A stretch of DNA of 7,014 nt, taken from NCBI GenBank assembly GCA_905206345.1, contig CAJLGW010000084.1, forward strand, positions 1 to 7,014, read 5' to 3'. Below the pieces are notes generated by a model. That model had not been told where the DNA came from, made no database searches, and was given only the letters and a program-made list of their open reading frames with translations. Below, piece after piece: positions 1-6,924 of this stretch. A program made the position numbers and the translations under genes. Position 1 is the first letter of the stretch. Each line of letters begins with the position of its first letter. Source of the DNA: an uncultured Sutterella sp. GTDB taxonomy: Bacteria; Pseudomonadota; Gammaproteobacteria; Burkholderiales; Burkholderiaceae_F.

Positions 1-31
1 AATTCTCTGACTTTGTCAACTTATTTATCAA

Positions 32-56
32 TTTCACACGTTTTCGTGATGAACCC
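32..56 (+). promoter_or_regulatory. Possible operator, copy A of a shared upstream motif
   Basis: TTTCAC (32-37), eight bases, then GTGATGAACCC (46-56). It contains the dyad TCAC-N8-GTGA centred near 41.5, and as single-stranded nucleic acid CACG-TTTT-CGTG could also fold. The same split motif with identical eight-base spacing lies upstream of mutL on the other strand (6960-6984). The dyad centre is about 64 bases upstream of the predicted transcription start, a position typical of activator sites. The repeat and its spacing are seen in the sequence. The operator role is inference and no regulator can be named. Confidence 0.45.
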
Positions 57-70
57 TTTAGCCGAAAACC

Positions 71-99
71 TTAACGAAATTAATGGTTTTTGCTAAAAT
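71..99 (+). promoter_or_regulatory. Predicted sigma70-type promoter of the glycosyltransferase-MATE unit
   Basis: A -35-like TTAACG (71-76, four of six consensus bases) is separated by 17 bases from TAAAAT (94-99, five of six). A TGC extension lies directly upstream of the -10 (91-93). Transcription would start near 105-107. That would give a leader of about 24 bases before ATG 130, but only about 6 bases before the upstream TTG at 112. The promoter therefore argues for the ATG as start. Confidence 0.5.
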
Positions 100-129
100 G
101 CATAAGTTTGATTGAAGCCAATATTTGCT

Positions 130-1833
130 ATGTTTGAAGAACGTCCGTCACCTGTTGTTGCCCGCGCCGAAGCCGCTCGTAAGCTGCCTCGAACGGCCCT
201 GCTTACCCTATTGATTGTCTTTATCATTCCAGGGTTGATTACTCGTGACTTTTGGAATTCTCAAGAGTTAAGCAGTTTTGCGGTTGCTTTGACGATGGCT
301 CAAGGCTCCATTATCGATTGGGCGCTTCCCAATATTGACGGTTCTGCCTTTTATGCTGCCGGCCCCTTATCAGCTTGGGTAGCGGCCATTTGTATTAAGC
401 TCTTTGGTTGGCTCATCGGAGCCGAGTCGGCTTCTCGCTTAAGCGTTTTACTTTGGTTTGCTTTGGCAACAAGTTCTATTTGGTATGGCACGTGGTATTT
501 GGCTCGACGCGGTGAGGCTCAACCCGTTGTGTTGGCCTTTGGCGGCCAAGCAACGCCCAAAGATTTCGGTCGTGTTGTGGCTGACGGTGCTTTATTGCTT
601 TTTATCGCAACCTTCGGTCTTTTTATTCCGTTACGAGAACTTGCTGTTAATACGGCACTCTTGGCCATTTTCTGTGCTTACTTCTTCTCATTGGCTTACT
701 CATTGCGTCGCCCGAACCTTGGCCCCATCTTAACGGGGTGTGTGATTGCCGCAAGCGTCTGGACGGCGGACTTTGCCTCAGGCCTTGCATTACTCATCAT
801 TGCCCTTTTGATTCACGCTCGAGTTCACGCTTTTGAGCCGCCCTTTATCGTGCGAGCCAGCACGGTTCTTTTAGTCTCCGTCGGTCTTTTCTTTGTTTGG
901 CCGATTTTTGCCGTGGGTGTCGCTATTGAAACGGTGGATGCATGGTTTGACGGCTGGTGGGCTACTCAGCTTGAAATGTTTAGCTTCATGCCCCAAACGC
1001 AATTGCAACACGCAGGTCGTGACTTCTTGTGGTTCTTGTGGCCTCTTTGGCCCTTCGCTTGCTTTGCTTTGTACGCTTTCCGCAAGCAACTTAATCGCAC
1101 GCATATTAAGTTACCTCTCTTTATTTTTGTGGGGCTTTTCATTTCGACCGTTCTTTTAGACGTCTCTGAAAATCGTTTCTTGATGACGTTAACGGCGCCG
1201 ATGTGTGTGTTAGCCGCCTTTGGTTTGATGTCCGTTCATCGTACTTGGGCCAACGTTTTGGATTGGTTCTCGGCTTCTGTTTTCACTTTAGGCATTGCCA
1301 CCCTTTGGGCTTACTATGCCGCATGGCACGCCAGTGTACCGCCTAAGATGGTGAAGTCCATTACGAATCTGGCTCCGAACGCAGCCCCCTTCTTCCACGG
1401 TCTTATCTTTGTGATGGCTTTCGGTATCACACTTTTGTGGATTGCTTTGGTTTTGTGGCGCATGAACCGTCACACCGTTGTGGCATGGAAGGGTCCGTGG
1501 ATGGCTGCCACCGGTATTACCACGCTGGCTGTCTTATGCGTTTACCTCTTTGGCCCGGCCATTGATGATGCACGTAGCTATCGCCCGATTGCTCAACAAG
1601 TGGTGGCTGACTTTAAAGCGGTCAAAACCAAAAATGCCTGCATGTCGTCCGAGTCGTTGAGCCCGACCGAACGCACGATCTTTACCTACTACGGTGTACC
1701 GTTGTCGGAATCCGATCGCTGTCAATTTCATTTTGAGTCCCGAATCAAAGCTGCTTCTTTGGTTCCGACCAAAATTATTAACACCTATTCTCGTCCTCGC
1801 GAACCTGAGCGTTTTATTTTGTTGAGAGATTAA
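130..1833 (+). CDS. GT-C fold membrane glycosyltransferase-like protein (ArnT/GT39-like)
   Basis: The 567-residue protein has about 12 hydrophobic segments and probably sits in the inner membrane. It resembles the ArnT/PMT-like (GT39) proteins of Burkholderiales, which move a sugar from a polyprenyl-phosphate donor on the periplasmic side. After the first membrane segment (about 22-38) comes R39-D40-F-W-N-S-Q-E46, an acidic first loop like the one carrying the catalytic Asp in GT-C enzymes. A stretch rich in Trp and Pro follows at about 298-310. The last about 85 residues are soluble and probably periplasmic, with Cys504 and Cys531 as a possible disulfide. The start is ATG 130. An in-frame TTG at 112 would add six residues but leave almost no leader after the predicted promoter. 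TAA at 1831-1833 lies one base before the MATE gene. Donor and acceptor cannot be told from sequence. The membrane glycosyltransferase class is likely, the specific activity open. Confidence 0.75.
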   Translation: MFEERPSPVVARAEAARKLPRTALLTLLIVFIIPGLITRDFWNSQELSSFAVALTMAQGSIIDWALPNIDGSAFYAAGPLSAWVAAICIKLFGWLIGAESASRLSVLLWFALATSSIWYGTWYLARRGEAQPVVLAFGGQATPKDFGRVVADGALLLFIATFGLFIPLRELAVNTALLAIFCAYFFSLAYSLRRPNLGPILTGCVIAASVWTADFASGLALLIIALLIHARVHAFEPPFIVRASTVLLVSVGLFFVWPIFAVGVAIETVDAWFDGWWATQLEMFSFMPQTQLQHAGRDFLWFLWPLWPFACFALYAFRKQLNRTHIKLPLFIFVGLFISTVLLDVSENRFLMTLTAPMCVLAAFGLMSVHRTWANVLDWFSASVFTLGIATLWAYYAAWHASVPPKMVKSITNLAPNAAPFFHGLIFVMAFGITLLWIALVLWRMNRHTVVAWKGPWMAATGITTLAVLCVYLFGPAIDDARSYRPIAQQVVADFKAVKTKNACMSSESLSPTERTIFTYYGVPLSESDRCQFHFESRIKAASLVPTKIINTYSRPREPERFILLRD

Positions 1834-1837
1834 TGTG
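1824..1837 (+). promoter_or_regulatory. Ribosome binding site and stop/start junction for the MATE gene
   Basis: GAGAG (1824-1828) lies six bases before GTG 1835 and inside the last codons of the glycosyltransferase gene. That gene ends with TAA at 1831-1833. An ATG at 1833-1835 overlaps the stop but is followed at once by TGA, so GTG 1835 is the usable start. The arrangement favours termination and re-initiation by the same ribosomes. Confidence 0.6.
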
Positions 1838-3238
1838 ACGCACCCGTTACCTGAACGTTTAACGCCACCCGATATTTCCCTGCGAGCCATCTGTAAGCTC
1901 GCAGGTCCTATTTTTGTGGCCAACATCGCCATCGTGGGCGGTGGCACGATTGATACCGTGATGGCCGGTCATTTGGGCCCTGATCACTTGGCTGCGATTG
2001 CCTTGGGTCTTGCCTCCATGATCATGGTTTTCATGGGCTTGGTGGGTATTTTGCAAGGGATGAGCCCTTTGGCAGGCCACCATTTCGGTGCCCGTCAATT
2101 TGAAAAGATCGGTTTTGAGCTTTCACAATGTTTGTGGCTTGCGCTCATCTTGTCATTAATCGGCATGCCGATTTTAGGGGCCACCGATATTTGGACGGGT
2201 TTGGCTGAGGCGCAAGGCGAAGTCAAGCGCATGGCGGCTCAATACTTAACGATCAGTATGATCGGTTTGCCGGCTGCCTTAGCAGGACGCGCTTTTATTT
2301 CGTTAAATGCCGCTGTTTCTCGCCCTAAAGTCACGATGTACGTGAGTTTGGCCATGCTCTTTTTGAAGGTGCCGTTAAACGCCATCTTTATGTACGGTTG
2401 GCTTGGCTTTGATGCCATGGGCGGTGCCGGTGCGGCCATTTCCTCCACGGTCTTAACTTACATCTCTGTTTTGGTGTATTTGATCGTTTGGAAGCGAGAC
2501 AAGTACTACGCCAAGATGCGTTGTGCTCATTTTTATTGGCCGCAACCAAAAGCCATGTGGGCACAGCTCAAAATCGGTATTCCGATTGGCTTATCCACTT
2601 TCTTTGAAATTAGCTCCTTTACGTTGATGGCCATTTTCATTTCCCGCTTTGGTGCCGTGACGGTGTCCGCTCACCAAATCGTGGCAAACATCACATCTTT
2701 GGCCTATATGTTGCAATTGGCCATTGGTATTTCTTGTACCGTTTTGGCCGCCCAATGTTTAGGAGCTGGCTGGGCAAGCGTGGCTGAAAAAGCAACGCAC
2801 CGTTGCTTAATCCTTGCCGTCATTACATCGTCTTTGACGGCTGCTACCCTTTACTTCGGTCGAGACATGATTTTGCATTGGTACACGTCTGACGAAACCG
2901 TGATTCAAATTGCAGCCTCTTTGATCTTGTTCGGTGTGTGTTACCACATCTTTGATGCCATGCAATGCGTAAGCGCCTTCTCACTTCGTGCTTATCGCGT
3001 CACCTTTGTACCGATGGTAATTTACGGGGTTTTGCTCTGGGGTATCGGTATTATCGGGGGCTACTACATGGCCTTTGATGCAACGCCCTTCTTCGCAGCA
3101 CCGCTTAAAGCCTACGGCTTCTGGGGGATGGTGGCTTTGGGCTTATTCTTAGCCGGTAGCGTTTTAACGGGGCTGGCTTTGTGGGTCGCTCGTACCCGAG
3201 CCAAAGAAGACGAACACGTCTCACATGCTCACATTTAA
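1835..3238 (+). CDS. MATE family cation-coupled efflux transporter, NorM-like
   Basis: The 467-residue polytopic inner-membrane protein has the usual MATE length and about 12 membrane segments in two similar halves. It shows the NorM signatures: G-T-I-D40-T-V-M-A-G in segment 1, F-F-E258-I-S-S-F in segment 7 followed by S-A-H-Q-I, and F-D374-A-M-Q before L-R-A-Y-R in segment 10. These acidic residues match the three cation-binding carboxylates described for Vibrio cholerae NorM (Asp36, Glu255, Asp371). Na+- or H+-driven export of cationic drugs or metabolites is therefore the likely activity, by family. GTG is the start, placed by the GAGAG ribosome binding site and by the upstream stop. The gene is the second of a two-gene unit closed by a terminator starting about 14 bases after its stop. 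Coupling to a glycosyltransferase leaves open a natural envelope substrate. The family call is firm; the substrate is unknown. Confidence 0.92.
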   Translation: MTHPLPERLTPPDISLRAICKLAGPIFVANIAIVGGGTIDTVMAGHLGPDHLAAIALGLASMIMVFMGLVGILQGMSPLAGHHFGARQFEKIGFELSQCLWLALILSLIGMPILGATDIWTGLAEAQGEVKRMAAQYLTISMIGLPAALAGRAFISLNAAVSRPKVTMYVSLAMLFLKVPLNAIFMYGWLGFDAMGGAGAAISSTVLTYISVLVYLIVWKRDKYYAKMRCAHFYWPQPKAMWAQLKIGIPIGLSTFFEISSFTLMAIFISRFGAVTVSAHQIVANITSLAYMLQLAIGISCTVLAAQCLGAGWASVAEKATHRCLILAVITSSLTAATLYFGRDMILHWYTSDETVIQIAASLILFGVCYHIFDAMQCVSAFSLRAYRVTFVPMVIYGVLLWGIGIIGGYYMAFDATPFFAAPLKAYGFWGMVALGLFLAGSVLTGLALWVARTRAKEDEHVSHAHI

Positions 3239-3252
3239 TTGAGCACTATTTC

Positions 3253-3294
3253 AACAACCGCTTTCGAGACTTTCGGAAGCGGTTGTTTTCTTTT
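3253..3294 (+). terminator. Rho-independent terminator after the MATE gene
   Basis: A perfect 11-base stem pairs AACAACCGCTT (3253-3263) with AAGCGGTTGTT (3277-3287). A few weaker pairs can extend it into the loop. The run TTTTCTTTT (3286-3294) overlaps and follows its end. It separates the glycosyltransferase-MATE unit from the SIMPL gene. Confidence 0.9.
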
Positions 3295-3351
3295 GATCAA
3301 CTCAAACACAAACTCACACAATTTTCTTCTAATTATCCGAACCTCATGTCG

Positions 3352-3357
3352 TATACT
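3352..3357 (+). promoter_or_regulatory. Predicted -10 element of the SIMPL gene
   Basis: TATACT matches five of six bases of the sigma70 -10 consensus. It lies in an AT-rich gap just after the terminator and would start transcription near 3364, giving a leader of about 25 bases with the ribosome binding site in it. No good -35 is visible at 16-19 bases spacing, so the promoter may be weak or activator-dependent. Confidence 0.45.
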
Positions 3358-3377
3358 GAAAGAAAATCAGTGTTACT

Positions 3378-3384
3378 AGGAGGG
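3378..3384 (+). promoter_or_regulatory. Strong ribosome binding site of the SIMPL gene
   Basis: AGGAGGG is a near-perfect anti-16S match. Its AGGAGG core ends five bases before ATG 3389. It is the strongest such site in the window and fixes the start codon. Confidence 0.85.
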
Positions 3385-3388
3385 TCTT

Positions 3389-4087
3389 ATGAGCGTGCAA
3401 CAAAATCTTATTGCAGGTGTCTGCGTTGCCGTTGGTATTGCTTCAGTGGGCTTTACATTAAAAGCAGGGATTGATCACTTTGTCGAACGTGATCGCGTTG
3501 TCACCGTTAAGGGCTTAGCCGAGCGCGATGTCGCCGCGGACTATGTCATTTGGCCCGTCACCTTCCGAGTCGCTGGTAACAACCTCTCGACACTTTATAA
3601 CCGCGCACAAAATCAATCCAATATCATCAAAGACTTCTTAGTTAAAGAAGGGATTCCGGCTGAAGAAATTTCCATGGGGACGCCCCGTGTGACTGACTTG
3701 CATGCCGATTTTTACGGCACGACGTTGCCGCCGGAGCGCTATCGCGTCGAAATGGTTTTGTCCGTAGCTACAAAGAATGTTGACTCAGTGCTTAAAGCCA
3801 TGGTCAATCAAACGGAACTCATTCGCCAAGGCGTGATGTTTATCAATAACTATCGCACGGAGTTCTACTATAACGGTCTCAACTCCATTAAGCCTGAAAT
3901 GATTGAAGAGGCAACGAAAAACGCCCGAGCAGCCGCTCAAAAATTTGCTGAAGACAGCGACAGCACCTTGGGTAAGATTCGTCGAGCCAATCAAGGTCAA
4001 TTCTCAATTTATGACCGAGACAGCAATACGCCTCAAATGAAGTGCATTCGTATCGTGACCACGGTGGAATACTATTTAAAGGATTAA
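3389..4087 (+). CDS. SIMPL domain (DUF541) protein with N-terminal membrane anchor
   Basis: The 232-residue protein has a hydrophobic segment at about 7-25 and no convincing signal-peptidase cleavage site. Cys12 lacks a lipobox, since the residue before it is Val. I therefore expect an uncleaved anchor with the rest in the periplasm. The region from about 36 to 230 matches the SIMPL/DUF541 fold. It begins with V-V-T-V-K-G-L-A-E-R-D-V-A-A-D at about 37-51 (typical family opening) and runs through a central alpha/beta region to a final strand at about 219-229. The family includes mouse SIMPL and bacterial YggE/BP26-like proteins; bacterial roles are poorly defined, with links to oxidative stress and the envelope. 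It has its own promoter and ribosome binding site after a terminator, so it is probably a single-gene unit. Its stop overlaps that of miaA on the other strand by four bases. The family call is good; the function is unknown. Confidence 0.85.
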   Translation: MSVQQNLIAGVCVAVGIASVGFTLKAGIDHFVERDRVVTVKGLAERDVAADYVIWPVTFRVAGNNLSTLYNRAQNQSNIIKDFLVKEGIPAEEISMGTPRVTDLHADFYGTTLPPERYRVEMVLSVATKNVDSVLKAMVNQTELIRQGVMFINNYRTEFYYNGLNSIKPEMIEEATKNARAAAQKFAEDSDSTLGKIRRANQGQFSIYDRDSNTPQMKCIRIVTTVEYYLKD

Positions 4088-5001
4088 GCTTTGCGGATCG
4101 CCTCTAAGGCCACGGCATAAGCATCTTCAACGAAGGGATCAATGCTGATTAAATCCGGCATTGATCTCATCCACGTTAATTGGCGCTTGGCTAATTGTCG
4201 AGTGGCGGCAACGCCCGATAAGAAAAAGCGATCTTTATCACACTCACCCAATAAAAAATCAATCGCCTGACGATAACCCACTGCACGCATAGCGGGGGCT
4301 TCACGCACAAAGTCAGGGGACTTCATCAACGTTCTGACTTCATCCAAAAAGCCAGCATCTAGCATTAATTGGAAACGCTTTTTAATGCGTTCGTGCAAAA
4401 GCGCACGATTGGCGGGCATCAGGCCTAACGTCAAAAATTGATAAGCGCATTGCGAAATTTTTTGGGCTTGATAGGTCGATAACGGTTGACCCGTTTGACG
4501 AAAAACCTCCAACGCACGAGAAATACGTTGACTGTCGTTAGGATTCAAGCGAGCAGCGGTGACCGGATCGACTTTAGCCAATTCTTCATGCATGGCAGGC
4601 CAACCGACTTCTGTCGCACGCGCTTCAATCTCAGCACGTACCACCAAATCCGTTGAAGGCATTTCGTTTAAACCTTCTTTAATGGCTTTGGCATAAAGCA
4701 TCGTACCGCCCACAATTAAGGGCAACTTTCCACGCGCTTTAATCTCTTCGATTTTGGCATAGCAGTCTTTAACAAAGTCCGCTGCATTGTAGGTATCAAA
4801 GGGATCGCGAATGTCGATTAGGTGGTGTGGCACCCCATCCATTTCCTCTGCCGTTGGCTTGGCGGTACCAATGTCCATACCTCGATAAATCAAGGCCGAG
4901 TCAATGGAAATCACTTCGGTATTTAACGTTTGAGCCAAACGCACGCCTAAAGCAGTCTTGCCACTTGCCGTAGGGCCTAAAATCAAAACAGCATCCACCA
5001 C
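4084..5001 (-). CDS. miaA: tRNA dimethylallyltransferase MiaA
   Basis: MiaA transfers the dimethylallyl group of dimethylallyl diphosphate to N6 of adenosine 37 in tRNAs reading codons that start with U. This is the first step toward ms2i6A37 and it supports reading accuracy. The 305-residue length is normal. Visible motifs are the P-loop G-P-T-A-S-G-K-T (9-16), D34-S-A-L-I-Y-R-G-M-D-I-G-T-A-K-P with the catalytic Asp, V-G-G-T (97-100), N-P-N-D-S-Q-R-I-S-R-A-L-E-V (153-166), G-Y-R-Q (242-245) and the closing A-T-R-Q-L-A-K-R-Q-L-T-W-M-R (266-279). All match the E. coli enzyme closely by memory. Two GTG codons stand in tandem; the first (5001-4999) is preferred because GAGG lies nine bases upstream. 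The gene follows mutL by two bases, as in many proteobacteria. There is no terminator before the converging SIMPL gene. Confidence 0.97.
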   Translation of the reverse strand: MVDAVLILGPTASGKTALGVRLAQTLNTEVISIDSALIYRGMDIGTAKPTAEEMDGVPHHLIDIRDPFDTYNAADFVKDCYAKIEEIKARGKLPLIVGGTMLYAKAIKEGLNEMPSTDLVVRAEIEARATEVGWPAMHEELAKVDPVTAARLNPNDSQRISRALEVFRQTGQPLSTYQAQKISQCAYQFLTLGLMPANRALLHERIKKRFQLMLDAGFLDEVRTLMKSPDFVREAPAMRAVGYRQAIDFLLGECDKDRFFLSGVAATRQLAKRQLTWMRSMPDLISIDPFVEDAYAVALEAIRKA

Positions 5002-5003
5002 GA

Positions 5004-6905
5004 CTATTGGCCTCGCATGAAAAGTTTATCCAAGTCCGCCATCGTCACTTGCACCCAAGTGGGGCGACCGTGATTGCATTGGTCTGAGCGCTCGGTTTGT
5101 TCCATTTGACGCAAAAGCGCATTCATCTCTTCAATGGAGAGTTGTCGATGGGCTCGCACGGCACTGTGGCAAGCCATCGTGGCCAAAATTTCGTTGCGAC
5201 GCTCTTGAATCAAACTCGAATCACCGAACTTACGAATATCAGCCAAGGTTTCTACCACCAAGGCTTCACCCGTGCGATTAATGTCGCCCGACAACACCGC
5301 CGGCACCGCTCGCAAACGCAAGTGCGTGGGAGAAGCGCATTCCAAGTCCAACCCTAATTGCAATAACAGTGACTGATGGTCTTCAAAAGTGGCGATGTCT
5401 TCAGCCGTTGCTCTGAAAACTAACGGAATTAACAATTGTTGCGTAGCGAGCTTTTGCGCATCCACCTGACGCTTGAGCTTTTCATACACAACGCGCTCGT
5501 GCGCAGCGTGCATATCCACTAACACCAAACCGTGATCATTTTCAGCCAAAATGAAAATGCCACCCACTTGTCCCAAGGCTCTGCCTAAGGGAAATGCTAA
5601 ATTTTGATGATCAGGATCGACCGTCTGAGACTCCCCTTCCCGAATGGCTTTGACCGTATCCGGAATCATTCGAGAGGACGTTCCTTTCGTTTGATAAAAG
5701 TCGAGGTAACGATCTAAATGAGAAGGTTCGTAAGCAGGCGCTGTTGTCGTCTGCAAACCAAAGGAAGCACTTGCAGGATAAGAGGCTCCGGCCGCAGGCG
5801 TTGATAAATTCAATCGATCTTGCGAAACGTAGGTCATCCCCATGGCGGGCTTAGAAGTCTCGGGGTTCTCGGTTTCAGCCTCAGAAGTTTGCGATTGAGA
5901 GGCCAATGCAGGTGCCAGAGCATTTTGCACTGCGTGCATCACGAATTGGTGAACCCATTGACTGTCACGGAATCGCAATTCGCTCTTCGTGGGATGAACG
6001 TTCACATCAACCTTGACCGGATCAATATCCAAGAAAAGGCAATACATGGGTTGCATTTGGTTATGCAACACATCAGCATAAGCGGCTTTAATGGCGTGCG
6101 CTAAAAGCTTATCGCGCACATAGCGACCGTTAACGTAGCAGTACTGAGCGTCCGTGCGATTGCGACCGGCCGTGGGCAACCCCACCCAACCGAAAACACG
6201 TGCAATGCCCGTTTCGGCATAGACTTCGCGCTGCGCATTGGCAAATTCTGACGGCAAAATACGATTAACACGTGCTCGGCTTTCTTCAATCGGCAACACC
6301 AACACAGGCTTACCGTTATGAATCATGCGAAACTCCACTTGCGGATGAGAAATCGCAATGCGCTCTAAGGCCGTTTTGCAGTGCGCGGCTTCCGTGGCTT
6401 CGGACTTTAAAAATTTGCGACGAGCCGGTGTCTTAAAGAATAAATCTTCAACTTCAACACGAGTACCGACAGCGCCCGCTGCGACATCGACAACACCCTC
6501 ATGGATACTGTAGGCGTAGTCTGAGTCTGCCGTGCGAGAGGTTAGCGTTAAGGCTGAAACCGAAGCAATGGAAGCCAGAGCTTCACCTCTGAAACCAAGG
6601 CTTAGAACATGTTCCAATTCATCAAGATTGCGAATTTTGCTGGTCGCGTGGCGCTTAAGGGCCAAGGGCAATTGATCTTTAGCTATCCCTCGACCGTTAT
6701 CGGTTACCGTCAGTCGCTTGATGCCGCCTGCGTCAAGGCGCACTTCGATTTTGGTGCTTCCGGCGTCAATGGCGTTTTCCACCAATTCTTTAAGAACAGA
6801 AGCGGGGCGCTCAATCACCTCGCCAGCAGCGATTTGACTGATTAACTGATCGGAGAGCTCGCGGATTTCACGATCCGGTGCTCGAGAGGATTGAATATCT
6901 TGCAT
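5004..6905 (-). CDS. mutL: DNA mismatch repair protein MutL, endonuclease type
   Basis: MutL links mismatch recognition by MutS to strand removal. The 633-residue protein has a GHKL ATPase domain (about 15-330) with E40-L-V-E-N44 (Mg-ATP site), D69-N-G-R-G, H-A-T-S-K (86-90), G-F-R-G-E-A (104-109) and N-V-H-P-T-K (302-307). A Ser/Thr/Ala-rich linker (about 332-435) joins it to a C-terminal dimer domain. That domain carries D464-M-H-A-A-H-E470-(4)-E475, A-C-H-S-A-V-R-A (578-585), C610-N-H-G-R-P and F-M-R (629-631). These are the metal-binding motifs of nicking MutLs, in the DMHA form known from Neisseria. Q489-Q-L-L-I-P fits a beta-clamp motif. The GHKL box at 155-166 has Lys158 where Asn is usual. 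The start is ATG 6905; an in-frame TTG at 6941 would add 12 poorly conserved residues. It leads the operon with miaA. Very secure. Confidence 0.97.
   Translation of the reverse strand: MQDIQSSRAPDREIRELSDQLISQIAAGEVIERPASVLKELVENAIDAGSTKIEVRLDAGGIKRLTVTDNGRGIAKDQLPLALKRHATSKIRNLDELEHVLSLGFRGEALASIASVSALTLTSRTADSDYAYSIHEGVVDVAAGAVGTRVEVEDLFFKTPARRKFLKSEATEAAHCKTALERIAISHPQVEFRMIHNGKPVLVLPIEESRARVNRILPSEFANAQREVYAETGIARVFGWVGLPTAGRNRTDAQYCYVNGRYVRDKLLAHAIKAAYADVLHNQMQPMYCLFLDIDPVKVDVNVHPTKSELRFRDSQWVHQFVMHAVQNALAPALASQSQTSEAETENPETSKPAMGMTYVSQDRLNLSTPAAGASYPASASFGLQTTTAPAYEPSHLDRYLDFYQTKGTSSRMIPDTVKAIREGESQTVDPDHQNLAFPLGRALGQVGGIFILAENDHGLVLVDMHAAHERVVYEKLKRQVDAQKLATQQLLIPLVFRATAEDIATFEDHQSLLLQLGLDLECASPTHLRLRAVPAVLSGDINRTGEALVVETLADIRKFGDSSLIQERRNEILATMACHSAVRAHRQLSIEEMNALLRQMEQTERSDQCNHGRPTWVQVTMADLDKLFMRGQ
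5011..5014 (-). promoter_or_regulatory. Ribosome binding site of miaA inside the end of mutL
   Basis: GAGG on the minus strand lies within the final codons of mutL, nine bases before the first GTG at 5001 and twelve before the second. mutL stops at TAG 5006-5004, so translation of miaA is probably coupled to mutL. Confidence 0.55.
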
Positions 6906-6915
6906 AATGGACTCA

Positions 6916-6924
6916 ATTGTAGCA
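6916..6924 (-). promoter_or_regulatory. Possible extended -10 promoter of mutL-miaA
   Basis: On the minus strand TGC followed by TACAAT (five of six consensus bases) resembles the TGC-TAAAAT of the glycosyltransferase promoter. No good -35 is seen at normal spacing. The predicted transcription start, near 6909, would leave only about 3-5 bases before ATG 6905, so mRNA from it would be nearly leaderless. A weaker alternative is TTGGGT, 16 bases, TAAAGT further upstream (about 6971-6998), giving a leader of about 55 bases. Confidence 0.35.

Noticed and set aside
32..56. Copy A as an intrinsic terminator of an upstream gene
   Set aside because: CACG-TTTT-CGTG forms a short stem, but no T run follows it on either strand.
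83..115. Ten-codon reading frame that could be a leader peptide before the glycosyltransferase gene
   Set aside because: It overlaps the predicted -10 element, so the promoter would start transcription after its first ATG. It has no ribosome binding site and no attenuator-like hairpin follows.
3293..3300. Palindrome TTGATCAA as an FNR-type site
   Set aside because: The half sites overlap without the required four-base spacer, and an eight-base palindrome is expected by chance.
3314..3345. A third copy of the shared motif upstream of the SIMPL gene (TCACAC ... TTTTC ... GAACC)
   Set aside because: Only short pieces match, the spacing differs and GTGATGAACCC is absent.
3424..3426. Cys12 of the SIMPL protein as a lipoprotein attachment site
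   Set aside because: The residue before the cysteine is Val, which does not fit a lipobox, so an uncleaved anchor is more likely.
5097..5357. Plus-strand open frames inside mutL and minus-strand open frames inside the MATE gene
   Set aside because: They lie opposite strongly conserved coding sequence, show no known motif and lack convincing ribosome binding sites.
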